Virus record (IMG/VR): IMGVR_UViG_3300037882_000980
Coordinates: 1-30,980 of that record
Source: a virus
DNA: 30,980 nt
Strand: one strand, 5' to 3'
Part shown: in pieces, positions 18,532 to 26,476 of the stretch
Layout of the letters: each line of letters begins with the position of its first letter
Position numbering within the stretch: position 1 is the stretch's first letter
Notes under the pieces: generated by a model
Told to the model about the DNA's origin: nothing
Databases searched by the model: none
Seen by the model: only the letters and a program-made list of their open reading frames with translations
Position numbers and translations under genes: made by a program

Positions 18532-19680
18532 ATGACTGAGAAAAAGTACAAGGATGGCTTCACCGCTGACGGGCTTCTGAAGCCCGGTGGTCACGTCACC
18601 AAGGCCAAGGTTTCCAAGGTTAAGAGCCTTATGGAATCCGCTCTCCGTGGAGACCGCGTTGCTAGCGCAACCCTCACTGAGACCATCACCACGTCGGATG
18701 CGCTCTTCAACGCCGCGTACCTGACTACTCTTCAGATTCTCCCCCAGTTCGAGGAACTTCCTCGCACCTGGAGCCAGATTGCAGGCGTGCGGGTTCTCCC
18801 CGACTTCCGTCCGGCAGTTCTGCGTGGCGTTTTTGGTGAGTTCGTTGGTCTTGAGCGTCAAGGCATTACCGACCTGAACAACCCCGAGGGCATTGCACCT
18901 ATTGTGCCCGAAAACAGCCCGTACCCGTATGCAACCGTTGCTAATGTCGAGTCGGCCTATGGTCGCCTTGCCAAGCGCGGCTTCGGAGTTTCGTGGACGT
19001 TTGAGGCGCAGGTCAACGACAATGCTGCTGACTTCTTTGCTTCGATTCCGGGCGAGATGATTCAGACCATTCTTGATAGCGAAGAGTGGGAAGTCTACCA
19101 GGCGCTCATCAACGGCACGACCGCTTCGCAGCAACTTGACGGCGGCGTGGTCTACAACGGTGACACGGTTCTGCCGAACGCTCCGCTTTCGCGCAACGCC
19201 ATCGTTCGCGCCTTGGAGGAGCTTGCGCTTCGCCAGGTGAACGGTCGCTACGTTGGTCGCTCCTCGAACGGGTACAACCTCATTGTGGGTATCGGTCAGG
19301 GGCCTGCGGCTAACTTCATCCTCAACCAGCAGATTATCGAGGCTCAGGATGGCTCGTTCACCCTGTCGGTCACGGATCAGGCTGGCCTGGGTTCGATTAC
19401 CGTTATTGAGTCGCCGTATGTGTCGGCTCCGAACTGGTACATCCTTCCCAAGCCGGGTGGAGTGCGTCGTCCGGTTCTTGAACTGGGTCGCTTGCGCGGT
19501 CACGAAGCCCCGCAGCTTCGAGTCAAGACGAACGCTACGCCGTTCGCCGGTTCGAGCGCACTGGCTCCGTTTGCTAGTTTCGAGTTCGATGACATCTCCA
19601 TGGAGATTCGGATGCCGATGGCGGGCCTTAACTGGTTCCCGGACTTCATCATCTGGTCGAATGGCACGGGCGTTGCGTAA
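18532..19680 (+). CDS. Major capsid protein
   Basis: 382 residues starting MTEKKYKDGFTADGLLKPGG; an ATG four codons upstream (18520) has a better ribosome site (GGTGA) and may be the true start. HK97-like organisation: N-terminal charged helix, E-loop region, and a C-terminal P-domain ending GLNWFPDFIIWSNGTGVA. Internal segments such as LPDFRPAVLRGVFGEFVGLE and SIPGEMIQTILDSEEWEVYQ are typical of actinophage capsid proteins. The gene is followed by a strong terminator. Its codon use is the most biased in the window, as expected for the most abundant protein. Confidence 0.88.
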   Translation: MTEKKYKDGFTADGLLKPGGHVTKAKVSKVKSLMESALRGDRVASATLTETITTSDALFNAAYLTTLQILPQFEELPRTWSQIAGVRVLPDFRPAVLRGVFGEFVGLERQGITDLNNPEGIAPIVPENSPYPYATVANVESAYGRLAKRGFGVSWTFEAQVNDNAADFFASIPGEMIQTILDSEEWEVYQALINGTTASQQLDGGVVYNGDTVLPNAPLSRNAIVRALEELALRQVNGRYVGRSSNGYNLIVGIGQGPAANFILNQQIIEAQDGSFTLSVTDQAGLGSITVIESPYVSAPNWYILPKPGGVRRPVLELGRLRGHEAPQLRVKTNATPFAGSSALAPFASFEFDDISMEIRMPMAGLNWFPDFIIWSNGTGVA

Positions 19681-19698
19681 GTAGCCCCGTAGCGAAAG

Positions 19699-19721
19699 CC
19701 CCCGTTTCGGCGGGGGTTTTT
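19699..19721 (+). terminator. Rho-independent terminator after the capsid gene
   Basis: CCCCCG (19699-19704), loop TTTCGG, CGGGGG (19711-19716), then TTTTT. Stops most capsid transcripts before the inserted endonuclease gene. Confidence 0.85.
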
Positions 19722-19726
19722 GCTTG

Positions 19727-19735
19727 TGCTAATAT
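19727..19735 (+). promoter_or_regulatory. Extended -10 promoter TGCTAATAT for the second endonuclease
   Basis: TGC plus TAATAT (19730-19735), ending 6 nt before the ATG at 19742. Gives the inserted gene its own leaderless transcript downstream of the terminator. Confidence 0.6.
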
Positions 19736-19741
19736 TTACAG

Positions 19742-20569
19742 ATGGAGCACGCGAAAACCTTTGAGGTTTACGGCATATCAGACATTGGCGACCCCAGGCG
19801 GATTCGCTATGTCGGAATGACCAGGGTCGGCATGGAGGAAAGGCTTAAGGGCCACTGGAAGGATGCCCGTCGTGGGCTGAAGCGACCCCTTTCGCTGTGG
19901 CTCGGCAAAAGGAGTCCCGATGAAGTTTTAATCGTTCTGATTGAATCACTGGATGGAGAGGGGGCCATGTGTGAGTCAGAAATCAACTGGATTTCACACT
20001 ATCGCTCGCTGGGCATGGCAGACCTAAATCTCGCAAAAGGCGGCATCGGGAATCCCCTACCCCATTCCGAGAAATCAAAAGACAAACTGCGCGCCATAAA
20101 TGCGGGCAGAAAAATGAACTGGAGTCCGAGTGAAAAGCACAGGAAGGCTGTGGGCGATTCAGCAAGAAAGCGTCTTTCCGGCCCAGAGGCAAAAGCGGCT
20201 CACGCAGAAAAAGTTGGTAGGCTGAAAAGTTCAGAAGTGCTACAGATAAAGAGAAGGCTTTGGATGGGAGAGTCGCAATCTACCATTGCCAGAGATTACG
20301 GAATGGCATTTCAGAACATTGGGAAGATATACAACAATCAAATCTGGTTGCACATACCGTGGCCCATTGGCCCTAAAAGGCCGCCGTATAAAAATCAACC
20401 ACAAAGGGGCCAGATGTCCCCTTCGGCTAAGCTCAACGACGAATTGGTAAGAAAGATTCGTCAAAGCGCAACTCTAGGTAATTACGGTGCCTTGGCCGAA
20501 GAGTATGGGGTCTCGGTGGCGACTATTTCCAATATAGTAAACAGAAAATCCTGGGCACACGTTGAGTGA
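19742..20569 (+). CDS. GIY-YIG homing endonuclease (second copy type)
   Basis: 275 residues starting MEHAKTFEVYGISDIGDPRR. The motif is read as VYGISDIGDPRRIRYVGMTR, followed by ERLKGHWKDARR and ESEINWISHYRSLG, the usual conserved Arg, Glu and Asn region (LNLAKGGIGN). C-terminal HTH modules (SQSTIARDYGMAFQNI, ALAEEYGVSVATISNI) resemble those of the endonuclease at 12918, notably the EYGVSVA core. The gene is AT-richer than its neighbours and lies between the capsid gene and a small gene, with its own leaderless promoter. Likely an invasive element with a target in the capsid-gene flank. Confidence 0.87.
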   Translation: MEHAKTFEVYGISDIGDPRRIRYVGMTRVGMEERLKGHWKDARRGLKRPLSLWLGKRSPDEVLIVLIESLDGEGAMCESEINWISHYRSLGMADLNLAKGGIGNPLPHSEKSKDKLRAINAGRKMNWSPSEKHRKAVGDSARKRLSGPEAKAAHAEKVGRLKSSEVLQIKRRLWMGESQSTIARDYGMAFQNIGKIYNNQIWLHIPWPIGPKRPPYKNQPQRGQMSPSAKLNDELVRKIRQSATLGNYGALAEEYGVSVATISNIVNRKSWAHVE

Positions 20570-20574
20570 TGCGC

Positions 20575-20580
20575 TAAACT
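20575..20580 (+). promoter_or_regulatory. Candidate -10 element TAAACT
   Basis: TAAACT lies 42 nt before the next start, leaving a leader that carries the AAGGAAAACC ribosome site. The preceding CGC is not a TGN extension, so support is modest. Confidence 0.35.
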
Positions 20581-20622
20581 GGAAACGACTAGTCGCACCA
20601 CCTAAACCTTTAAGGAAAACCA

Positions 20623-20823
20623 ATGCCCGCAGCAAAGCCGATCACTCTTACCCGCTCCGCCACCAACCCTAGCGCCCTCAACCCTGAGCCTTTGGTGCTG
20701 GTTGGGGATTTCCCTTCGACCGCGCTCACTGTGGTGCCCGGTTCGTTTGCTGACCTCGCCGCCGTGAGAACCTACCTTTCGACTTTGGTGACGGAACTTA
20801 AGGCCAGCCCTTACTTCAGTTGA
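20623..20823 (+). CDS. Hypothetical protein, 66 aa
   Basis: Starts MPAAKPITLTRSATNPSALN after TTTAAGGAAAACCA, a good ribosome site. Beta strand-like N-terminus and one C-terminal helix (FADLAAVRTYLSTLVTELKA). It follows the second endonuclease and precedes a strong terminator, so it forms a one-gene unit. Possibly a small virion component because of its location; function unknown. Confidence 0.7.
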   Translation: MPAAKPITLTRSATNPSALNPEPLVLVGDFPSTALTVVPGSFADLAAVRTYLSTLVTELKASPYFS

Positions 20824-20857
20824 TCCAAATAGGGTTACACCCGACAAGGTAACGCTA

Positions 20858-20891
20858 AACGCCCTGGGGCCTGAAAATCCCAGGGCGTTTT
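20858..20891 (+). terminator. Strong rho-independent terminator
   Basis: AACGCCCTGGG (20858-20868) pairs perfectly with CCCAGGGCGTT (20879-20889) around a 10-nt loop; TTTT follows. Ends the unit of the 66-residue gene. Confidence 0.88.
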
Positions 20892-20895
20892 CTTC

Positions 20896-20904
20896 TGCTA
20901 CACT
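20896..20904 (+). promoter_or_regulatory. Extended -10 promoter TGCTACACT for a candidate small RNA
   Basis: TGC plus TACACT (20899-20904), just 5 nt after the terminator T-tract. Initiation would fall near 20911. No convincing gene follows before the next terminator. Confidence 0.5.
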
Positions 20905-20910
20905 TATGTC

Positions 20911-21007
20911 CATAAGAGCGTCCTTCCCGCTCGCGGCCCCCTTGTTGAGTCACCCCGAAAGTTTTTCCCTCCTTCTCCTTTCGGTCAGATTCCAAGGGGG
21001 CCTTTTT
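20911..21007 (+). ncRNA. Candidate structured RNA with anti-Shine-Dalgarno loop
   Basis: Between a promoter-like element and its own terminator. The basal stem GGCCCCCTTG (20935-20944) pairs perfectly with CAAGGGGGCC (20993-21002), then TTTTT (21003-21007). Inside, CCGAAAG (20955-20961) pairs with CTTTCGG (20978-20984), leaving a 16-nt pyrimidine loop, UUUUUCCCUCCUUCUC. CCUCCUU in the loop equals the anti-Shine-Dalgarno core of 16S rRNA, so the RNA could pair with ribosome sites of mRNAs. The start is inferred. A 41-codon frame (ATG 20906) also crosses the region but has no ribosome site and lies 1 nt from the -10. Confidence 0.5.
20935..21007 (+). terminator. Long-stem terminator forming the 3' end of the candidate RNA
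   Basis: 10-bp perfect GC-rich stem followed by five T. The 48-nt interior contains the inner hairpin. Transcription from the next promoter (21015) restarts directly after it. Confidence 0.7.
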
Positions 21008-21014
21008 GCGCCCC

Positions 21015-21023
21015 TGGTAGAAT
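21015..21023 (+). promoter_or_regulatory. Extended -10 promoter TGGTAGAAT for the fibre module
   Basis: TGG plus TAGAAT (21018-21023). The leader of about 26 nt contains GGAAAGG upstream of the ATG at 21056. Confidence 0.55.
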
Positions 21024-21055
21024 TGGTGTAACCGTTTGGAAAGGTTCCCACAAAC

Positions 21056-21397
21056 ATGCCCGCAACCGTTGCCGACAAATCCGTTTACAGCGGAGAAACT
21101 TTGTCGTGGGAGTTCCGTTTCCGCACCGAACCATCGCCTGCCGGTTCACCGTCAGACCTGTCGGCTTGGACTTTTACCGCACAGTGGCGTAGCGAGCGTG
21201 ACGCAGAAAACGCACTCGACTTTGCTGTAGATCAAACTAACAAAGCCACAGGTGTCATCATCTTGACCATGACTTCTGAGCAGACCGAAGCGATGGCTGG
21301 CGGTGGCTACTTCGATTTGGATGGGTACAACGGAACCGATTTGGTGACTTTCCTACAGGGGCGCTCTTTGTGGACTCAAGGCATAACCCGTGCCTGA
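21056..21397 (+). CDS. Virion beta-sandwich protein, 113 aa
   Basis: Starts MPATVADKSVYSGETLSWEF. The pattern (GETLSWEFRFRTE, SDLSAWTFTAQWRS, ATGVIILTMTSEQTEAMAGG, YFDLDGYNGTDLVTFLQGR) is that of small beta-sandwich domains found at the base of phage fibres and receptor-binding complexes. It overlaps the collagen-like gene by 8 bp, suggesting they work together as base and shaft. Functional call is by pattern only. Confidence 0.6.
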   Translation: MPATVADKSVYSGETLSWEFRFRTEPSPAGSPSDLSAWTFTAQWRSERDAENALDFAVDQTNKATGVIILTMTSEQTEAMAGGGYFDLDGYNGTDLVTFLQGRSLWTQGITRA

Positions 21398-21857
21398 AGT
21401 TGTTGAGGTTTTAACGCCAGCGGTTGCGGCGGTTGTTGAAGTTTCCACGCCAGCAATTGCCGATGTCGTAGAAGTTGTTGAACCCGCCGAAGTTGGCGTT
21501 GTGGAGGTTGTTGAACCCAGCGTTGTAGGCTTTGTCGAGGTTATCGAACCTGGCCCCTACGAAGTTGTCGAGGTTATCCAAGTTCAGGGCATCCCCGGCC
21601 CCCCTGGGCCTGCGGGCGGCTTGCAGGACACGTTTGAAACGGTTGCGCAGAACTTGGAGGGGTCTGCGTATTCGTTGACGTGGGCGGGTGGTTTGGTGTC
21701 GTCGGTGGTGTACGTGTCGGGGGTGACGAAAACGTTTGCCTATTTGGGGGATGTGTTGTCGTCGGTGACGTTGAGTGGTGCGACACCGGGCGGCATTGAT
21801 TTGGTGAAGTCTTTTACGTATTCGGGGTCTGAGTTGGTGGGGGTGGCTTACAGCTAA
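21390..21857 (+). CDS. Repeat-containing fibre protein with collagen-like motif
   Basis: 155 residues from GTG. Residues 3-63 are about five imperfect repeats of VVEV(V/I)EP-x4-VG spaced 10-11 residues, then GIPGPPGPAG, a short collagen-like G-x-y run. The C-terminal half (SLTWAGGLVSSVVYVSGVTK) is beta repeats around a YxG pattern. Such a protein would form a trimeric rod. It is located next to beta-helix proteins and before the connectors, so a capsid or neck fibre is likelier than a tail fibre. Repeats at DNA level (GTTGTTGAACCC) suggest expansion by slippage. Confidence 0.65.
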   Translation: MPEVVEVLTPAVAAVVEVSTPAIADVVEVVEPAEVGVVEVVEPSVVGFVEVIEPGPYEVVEVIQVQGIPGPPGPAGGLQDTFETVAQNLEGSAYSLTWAGGLVSSVVYVSGVTKTFAYLGDVLSSVTLSGATPGGIDLVKSFTYSGSELVGVAYS

Positions 21858-24427
21858 TGGCAACGTTTACGATTACTACAGCGCAGAACATTGACGCGCT
21901 TGCGTCAAAAACGGGTGGCGACCTCTACAACGTCAACGGTGGCACACTCACCATCGACCAGGACTCTCGTGTGGGTTTGAATCAGACCACATCTACCACG
22001 ATGGGTAGCATCACCCTGTCGGCGTCGCTGGGCGGCACGGTCAACATTGACGGCACCGCAGTTTGGATGATTCCCTACACGGGCGGTTCGGGCAACGTGC
22101 CTGCGTGGAACGCGGTCATCACGAATGGCACAGGCACAGGCAAGTTGATTGGCGTGCATTCGGCGCTGACGGCGGCATCAACCGCCACGGGCGCTGCTAT
22201 GCCCGCGACGGGGTTCATCCGGGTGAAGCAGAAGTCGGGCGACTACGTGGCTGGCGCTCTGACGGGTATTACGGCGACGGCGGCGGACGCGGGGCGTGTG
22301 GGTTGGCTGGAGATTGCGGGCGATGAAGCGGCCACGGTAAACGCTAACCGTTTGGGAACTTTCAACATCACGGGCGCATGGTACGAGGTTGGCACGACCA
22401 GTGGCGTGTCGAATCAGACGATGCAGATCCCCAACAACGGCCTGTTGCGGTACGCGGCGGGTGTGTTCATCGAGCAAACTGTCGGCGGTGGAGACTACGA
22501 GTTCTACCCGAACGCGGGCATTGTCACAACTACGGGCACGGAGGCCGCTCGGGGCAAGTGTGTGTGGATTGACAACACGGGGTTGGTTCGCATTGGAAAC
22601 TCGGGCGCTGCGACGAACGGTTACACGCCAGTTTCAGGTTTGAAGGTTGTCATCGGCAACATCTTCTTTGAGAACTGCACAACCGCAGCACGTACTGCAA
22701 ACGTGATTCCGAACGCGACGGTTGCTACCCGCTACGACTTCACCACTACGGGTGGCGGGGTGGTGTCGATTGATAAGTGCAACATGGCGTGGTATCTGTC
22801 GTGCACGCAGGCGTATTCGGTGAACGTGTCCAACTCTGGGTTTGTTGACGCCATCCTTCTGTCGGAGGTTGCGACGGCGATGACGTTCACGAATGTGGGG
22901 GTCGGCAACAAGCCGACGACCGCTTTGGTGGTTGCGCCCCTCACCATGACGTTGTGCCTTGCGGGCGGGACTTTTACTGACTGCCGCTTTCAGCGGGTTG
23001 CGACAGCGGCAAACAACTCAACTCAGGTGGTTTTGACCGACTGCGACGGGTTCACATTCACTCGTATGCAGACACGGTATGCGGCTTTGCGCGCCCACAC
23101 GCTGCCCACCTCTATCAGCGCCAACCGCGTCAACAACACCACGTTCACCGACCTGACCATGATCGACGGCCAGTTTGCGCTTGCTACCTGCTCCAATGTG
23201 ACGATCACGGGCACCAAATACATCGGACAGGTATCCGGCACCACCGGCACGGCAAACCCGTGCACCATTTTCCTGCCCACATCGAACTGCCTCAACCTGA
23301 CCATCGACGGGTTGACGTTTCCCGTAACCAACACGCACCCGTACACGGCCCTCGTGACGGTAGGTGTGGCCGGATGCACCAACACGACCATTCGCAACAT
23401 TGGCACCTACGCTTCACCGCTGAGCTTGGGGAGCGCGAACGCTACCGGATACATTTTCACTCTCGGCGGTGGCGCGGCGGCAATCAACACTCGCGTGCAA
23501 CGAGTGTATTGCTCTAACACTCGTTCGGGCATGATGACGGGGGACAACTCGTCTAAAGGTCTCACCATACAAAACGTGTCAGGCGACTATGCTGACGCGG
23601 CAGACGTGTCGGCTGTCATCAACTTGACGCAACGCGCCCTCGGGGGCACGAAGGCCCTCACCGCTCAAACGGGTGTGTACGGCACGCATTGGCTGGACTA
23701 CTTCACGTCCACCACGGCGGGCCGTCTGGCGGTGGTGATGAACGAACCCACCGCAGAAACAGCAACGCAGGTTACGTTGACGGGCGGTGCGGCGTTCACC
23801 GCAGCGGGCGGATTGTACATGCCCACCATTGGGCAGTCGGCAACGTTTGAAACGCCCAACTTTGTCATCGGCCACACCGGCTTCACCAACTCTGCGCTGG
23901 TCATGGCTGGCGGTACGGCGACGAACTACAACTACAACTATTCCATCGACAAAAATGATGGCAACGGTTGGTCAACGATGACGGTGGCAAACTACACGCC
24001 CACCACGCTTGGCACGGCCCTCAACGGCATCACCGGTTTGAGCGCGATCCTCGGGTTCAAGTTGCGACTGAAAGTGACCACCACGGTCACTAACACGACG
24101 GCGATTACGTCCGTGTACATGCCCACCACGTCAACCACAACTACGCAGGCATACCAATACCCGCTAGACACCATCACCCTCACCCTGACGGGTTTGGTTG
24201 CCGGGTCAGACGTGGTGGTGCTTGCGGCAGGCACCGACACGGAGCGGGTGAACGTGGATGCGAACCCCACCACCACCTACGGATACGTATACGAAACGCC
24301 AGAAGCAATCGACATTGGCGTGTTCAAAGCCGGATACGTGCCGTTCTACATTCGCAACTACTCACTCACCTCCAGCAACGCCAGCCTCCCCATCGCCCAA
24401 ATCGCTGACCGCAACTACATCGCATAG
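21857..24427 (+). CDS. Large beta-helix virion protein, 856 aa
   Basis: Starts MATFTITTAQNIDALASKTG (TAATG overlap). The sequence is rich in Thr, Asn, Gly and Val with repeated strand-turn rungs such as NVTITGTKYIG, LNLTIDGLTFPV and NTTIRNIGTYA, the pattern of right-handed beta-helices found in fibres and adhesins. The C-terminal part (about residue 690 on) has fibronectin-like strands (YNYNYSIDKNDGNGWSTMTV). No enzyme residues identified. Probably a surface appendage; its place between capsid and connector genes suggests head fibre. Confidence 0.65.
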   Translation: MATFTITTAQNIDALASKTGGDLYNVNGGTLTIDQDSRVGLNQTTSTTMGSITLSASLGGTVNIDGTAVWMIPYTGGSGNVPAWNAVITNGTGTGKLIGVHSALTAASTATGAAMPATGFIRVKQKSGDYVAGALTGITATAADAGRVGWLEIAGDEAATVNANRLGTFNITGAWYEVGTTSGVSNQTMQIPNNGLLRYAAGVFIEQTVGGGDYEFYPNAGIVTTTGTEAARGKCVWIDNTGLVRIGNSGAATNGYTPVSGLKVVIGNIFFENCTTAARTANVIPNATVATRYDFTTTGGGVVSIDKCNMAWYLSCTQAYSVNVSNSGFVDAILLSEVATAMTFTNVGVGNKPTTALVVAPLTMTLCLAGGTFTDCRFQRVATAANNSTQVVLTDCDGFTFTRMQTRYAALRAHTLPTSISANRVNNTTFTDLTMIDGQFALATCSNVTITGTKYIGQVSGTTGTANPCTIFLPTSNCLNLTIDGLTFPVTNTHPYTALVTVGVAGCTNTTIRNIGTYASPLSLGSANATGYIFTLGGGAAAINTRVQRVYCSNTRSGMMTGDNSSKGLTIQNVSGDYADAADVSAVINLTQRALGGTKALTAQTGVYGTHWLDYFTSTTAGRLAVVMNEPTAETATQVTLTGGAAFTAAGGLYMPTIGQSATFETPNFVIGHTGFTNSALVMAGGTATNYNYNYSIDKNDGNGWSTMTVANYTPTTLGTALNGITGLSAILGFKLRLKVTTTVTNTTAITSVYMPTTSTTTTQAYQYPLDTITLTLTGLVAGSDVVVLAAGTDTERVNVDANPTTTYGYVYETPEAIDIGVFKAGYVPFYIRNYSLTSSNASLPIAQIADRNYIA

Positions 24428-24435
24428 GACACCTC

Positions 24436-25938
24436 ATGGCAAAGATCACAGACCCCGACCTCATCAACGTTGGCACCGAACTCACCCTCGACACTGCCGC
24501 ATCCACGTTCACCCTCAACGTGGCAGGCAACCTTGTCGCCAAAGACGGTGTGACCATTCAGGCGCTGTACTCAAAGTTTGTTGACCTGTGGACAACTTCG
24601 GCTTACAACAAGTTCGAGTTCCCCATGTACACCATCGACGCAAGTTCCGGCCAGTACCAGTTCGGTACAGATGGGGCGACGTTCTCGGGCTGGAAGCCTG
24701 CCAACGATGCGACCCGTCAAATGCTCCGAGACGGTGGTTGGTCAGAGTTCACCTCGGCGGGCGTGCTCGACCGGCAGTATGTGGGCATCGTTTCGCTTGG
24801 TGAAGTGAACGCGGGCGCACAGCTCTACTACCAGAAAACTTCCGGCGGTGCGGCGGCTGACTTCACGTTCACCGACGAAGTGAACGAAGGCATCCTCGTC
24901 TACCAGGATGGCGGCATCGACAACCGCACCTACTTCAAAGGGTACGTGCGTGAGTACGCGAAAAAGTACGACGACTCGATCTTGGCCGACACCGGTCTTT
25001 CGGCTACGGGCGCGTTCAAAGTCAACATGCTGCTTGGTAACGAAGACGACCTGAAGATTCAGGACACTGACGTAAACGTTGCCGCGAACGCTCCCTATAC
25101 GGGCATCACGGCGACGTGGGTTTCCGGCACCGGGTTCACCACTGCCACCGTGGGTAGCCTGTCGGTTGACGATGTGCGGCAGGACACGGCTGGCCGTTGG
25201 TTCCGATGCACTGGGGCGGGCACCATCGACGCGGCAGGTGTGGCGAACTACACGGCGAACGGTGGTACGGCGACGCTGGCCGCTTTTGCTGGAGAGCGTG
25301 AAATCGGCGGCTCCTACTACCCGTTCTCGATCATTGTGGACGGCAACGGCGCGGTGGCCGAAGACGTGTACACGAAGATTCAGTACCTGCTCCGTCAAAA
25401 CTCAGACATCGACTCGGGCGCTGGAACTCAGACGGGCATCGTCACCCAACTGCTTATGGGCTTTGTGGGTGACACGCTCATCACCACGACGGGTGTGTAC
25501 ATTGACGACTACGACGCGAACGATGTCAACCGTCTCACGTTCACCGACTCGACCGGCGTGGCGCGTACCGAACCGTACACGGCGACGGGCACGCTGAACT
25601 TCAATAGCGTGCTGACCGCTGGCGGAACCGGCTACTACCGCATGTACTTCACCGACTTGGCGGGTGCCAACGACTACGGCCTGACGGGTGCCATTACGGT
25701 TCAGAACGCCCTTGGTGTAGATGTAGCGGGCACCATCACCGGATCGTCCATCCCATTCACGTTCGACTATGACGGGAACGTGCAGGGTGGTCGCACGGCG
25801 GGCACTAACGCGGCAGTGACAGTGGTTGCCGGTAACGCTGGTTCCGCTAAGCCGGTCGTCACGACTTACACCATCACTCGCGCAACGAACCAGGGCATTA
25901 CGTTGACCGCAGAGACCGACCGCGCCTACCTTGTCTAA
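24436..25938 (+). CDS. Virion structural protein, 500 aa
   Basis: Starts MAKITDPDLINVGTELTLDT after AGGACACCTC. The N-terminal 200 residues are mixed alpha/beta (ALYSKFVDLWTTSAYNKFEF, ATRQMLRDGGWSEFTSAGVL); the rest is beta-rich with Gly/Thr repeats (TATWVSGTGFTTATVGSLSV). The motif DLW with W/Y-rich neighbours also appears at the start of the next gene, suggesting the two share a domain. Likely a fibre or head-surface component; no known family is recognised. Confidence 0.6.
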   Translation: MAKITDPDLINVGTELTLDTAASTFTLNVAGNLVAKDGVTIQALYSKFVDLWTTSAYNKFEFPMYTIDASSGQYQFGTDGATFSGWKPANDATRQMLRDGGWSEFTSAGVLDRQYVGIVSLGEVNAGAQLYYQKTSGGAAADFTFTDEVNEGILVYQDGGIDNRTYFKGYVREYAKKYDDSILADTGLSATGAFKVNMLLGNEDDLKIQDTDVNVAANAPYTGITATWVSGTGFTTATVGSLSVDDVRQDTAGRWFRCTGAGTIDAAGVANYTANGGTATLAAFAGEREIGGSYYPFSIIVDGNGAVAEDVYTKIQYLLRQNSDIDSGAGTQTGIVTQLLMGFVGDTLITTTGVYIDDYDANDVNRLTFTDSTGVARTEPYTATGTLNFNSVLTAGGTGYYRMYFTDLAGANDYGLTGAITVQNALGVDVAGTITGSSIPFTFDYDGNVQGGRTAGTNAAVTVVAGNAGSAKPVVTTYTITRATNQGITLTAETDRAYLV

Positions 25939-25952
25939 ACTGGAGGCAACCT

Positions 25953-26459
25953 ATGTTGAGCTTCGACGGGCCAACAAAACTCATCACCATCACAACAGTC
26001 AACGAACTGGACGTCAAAGACCTTTGGTCGCGTTGGCTTGACTGGTGGTTGACGGGCGATAACAGTAAGTATGGTGTCGCCATGCAACAGGTTGGCGGTA
26101 ACGACATTGACCCTGTTGCGGGCACATCCATCCCGATCTACGTTTACTTGCTAGACGGGTGGAAGGTTCGACCGCGGGAAGCAAACCACACGTTGCAGGT
26201 GACGCACGGCATCCTGCTAACGGATGACGGCAGCGACCCGTTTGTGAACACGGTCGGTGCGTTTATGGTTCGGGTCAACTATCAGCAGCCGGTTCAGGCG
26301 TTGACTGTTTCGACGGGCGGCGGTGGCGGTTTGACTGCTCAGCAGGTTCGAGATGCCATGGCTTTGGAGTTGTCTGCTGTGGCGGAGCCGGACAGCGTTG
26401 ACGCGAAACTGGATGCGGCTGTGGCTGCGGCTCGGCTGTCGGCGGCGTTGAGTGCTTAG
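25953..26459 (+). CDS. Virion structural protein, 168 aa
   Basis: Starts MLSFDGPTKLITITTVNELD after CTGGAGGCAACCT. The N-terminal domain (VKDLWSRWLDWWLTGDNSKY, GWKVRPREANHTLQVTHGIL) resembles a beta-sandwich with a conserved DLWSRW helix. A Gly-rich linker (STGGGGGLTAQQVRDAMALE) leads to a C-terminal helix. Similar two-part proteins occur near phage fibres. Exact role unknown. Confidence 0.6.
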   Translation: MLSFDGPTKLITITTVNELDVKDLWSRWLDWWLTGDNSKYGVAMQQVGGNDIDPVAGTSIPIYVYLLDGWKVRPREANHTLQVTHGILLTDDGSDPFVNTVGAFMVRVNYQQPVQALTVSTGGGGGLTAQQVRDAMALELSAVAEPDSVDAKLDAAVAAARLSAALSA

Positions 26460-26464
26460 GCCTG

Positions 26465-26470
26465 TAGAAT
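26465..26470 (+). promoter_or_regulatory. -10 element TAGAAT for the connector operon
   Basis: TAGAAT (TG directly before it) ends 6 nt before the ATG at 26477, implying a leaderless transcript. Confidence 0.55.
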
Positions 26471-26476
26471 AGTTAT

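Noticed and set aside
18502-19503. Minus-strand ORF of 333 codons opposite the capsid gene
   Set aside because: Shadow caused by the strong codon bias of the capsid gene.
20906-21031. 41-codon frame (MSIRASFPLAAP...) across the candidate RNA
   Set aside because: ATG is 1 nt from the -10, no ribosome site, and the frame crosses a perfect terminator stem; kept only as an alternative to the RNA.
25934-25941. TAAACT before the gene at 25953 as a promoter
   Set aside because: It overlaps the stop codon and is directly followed by GGAGG; a start there would fall within the ribosome site, so a normal operon junction is simpler.
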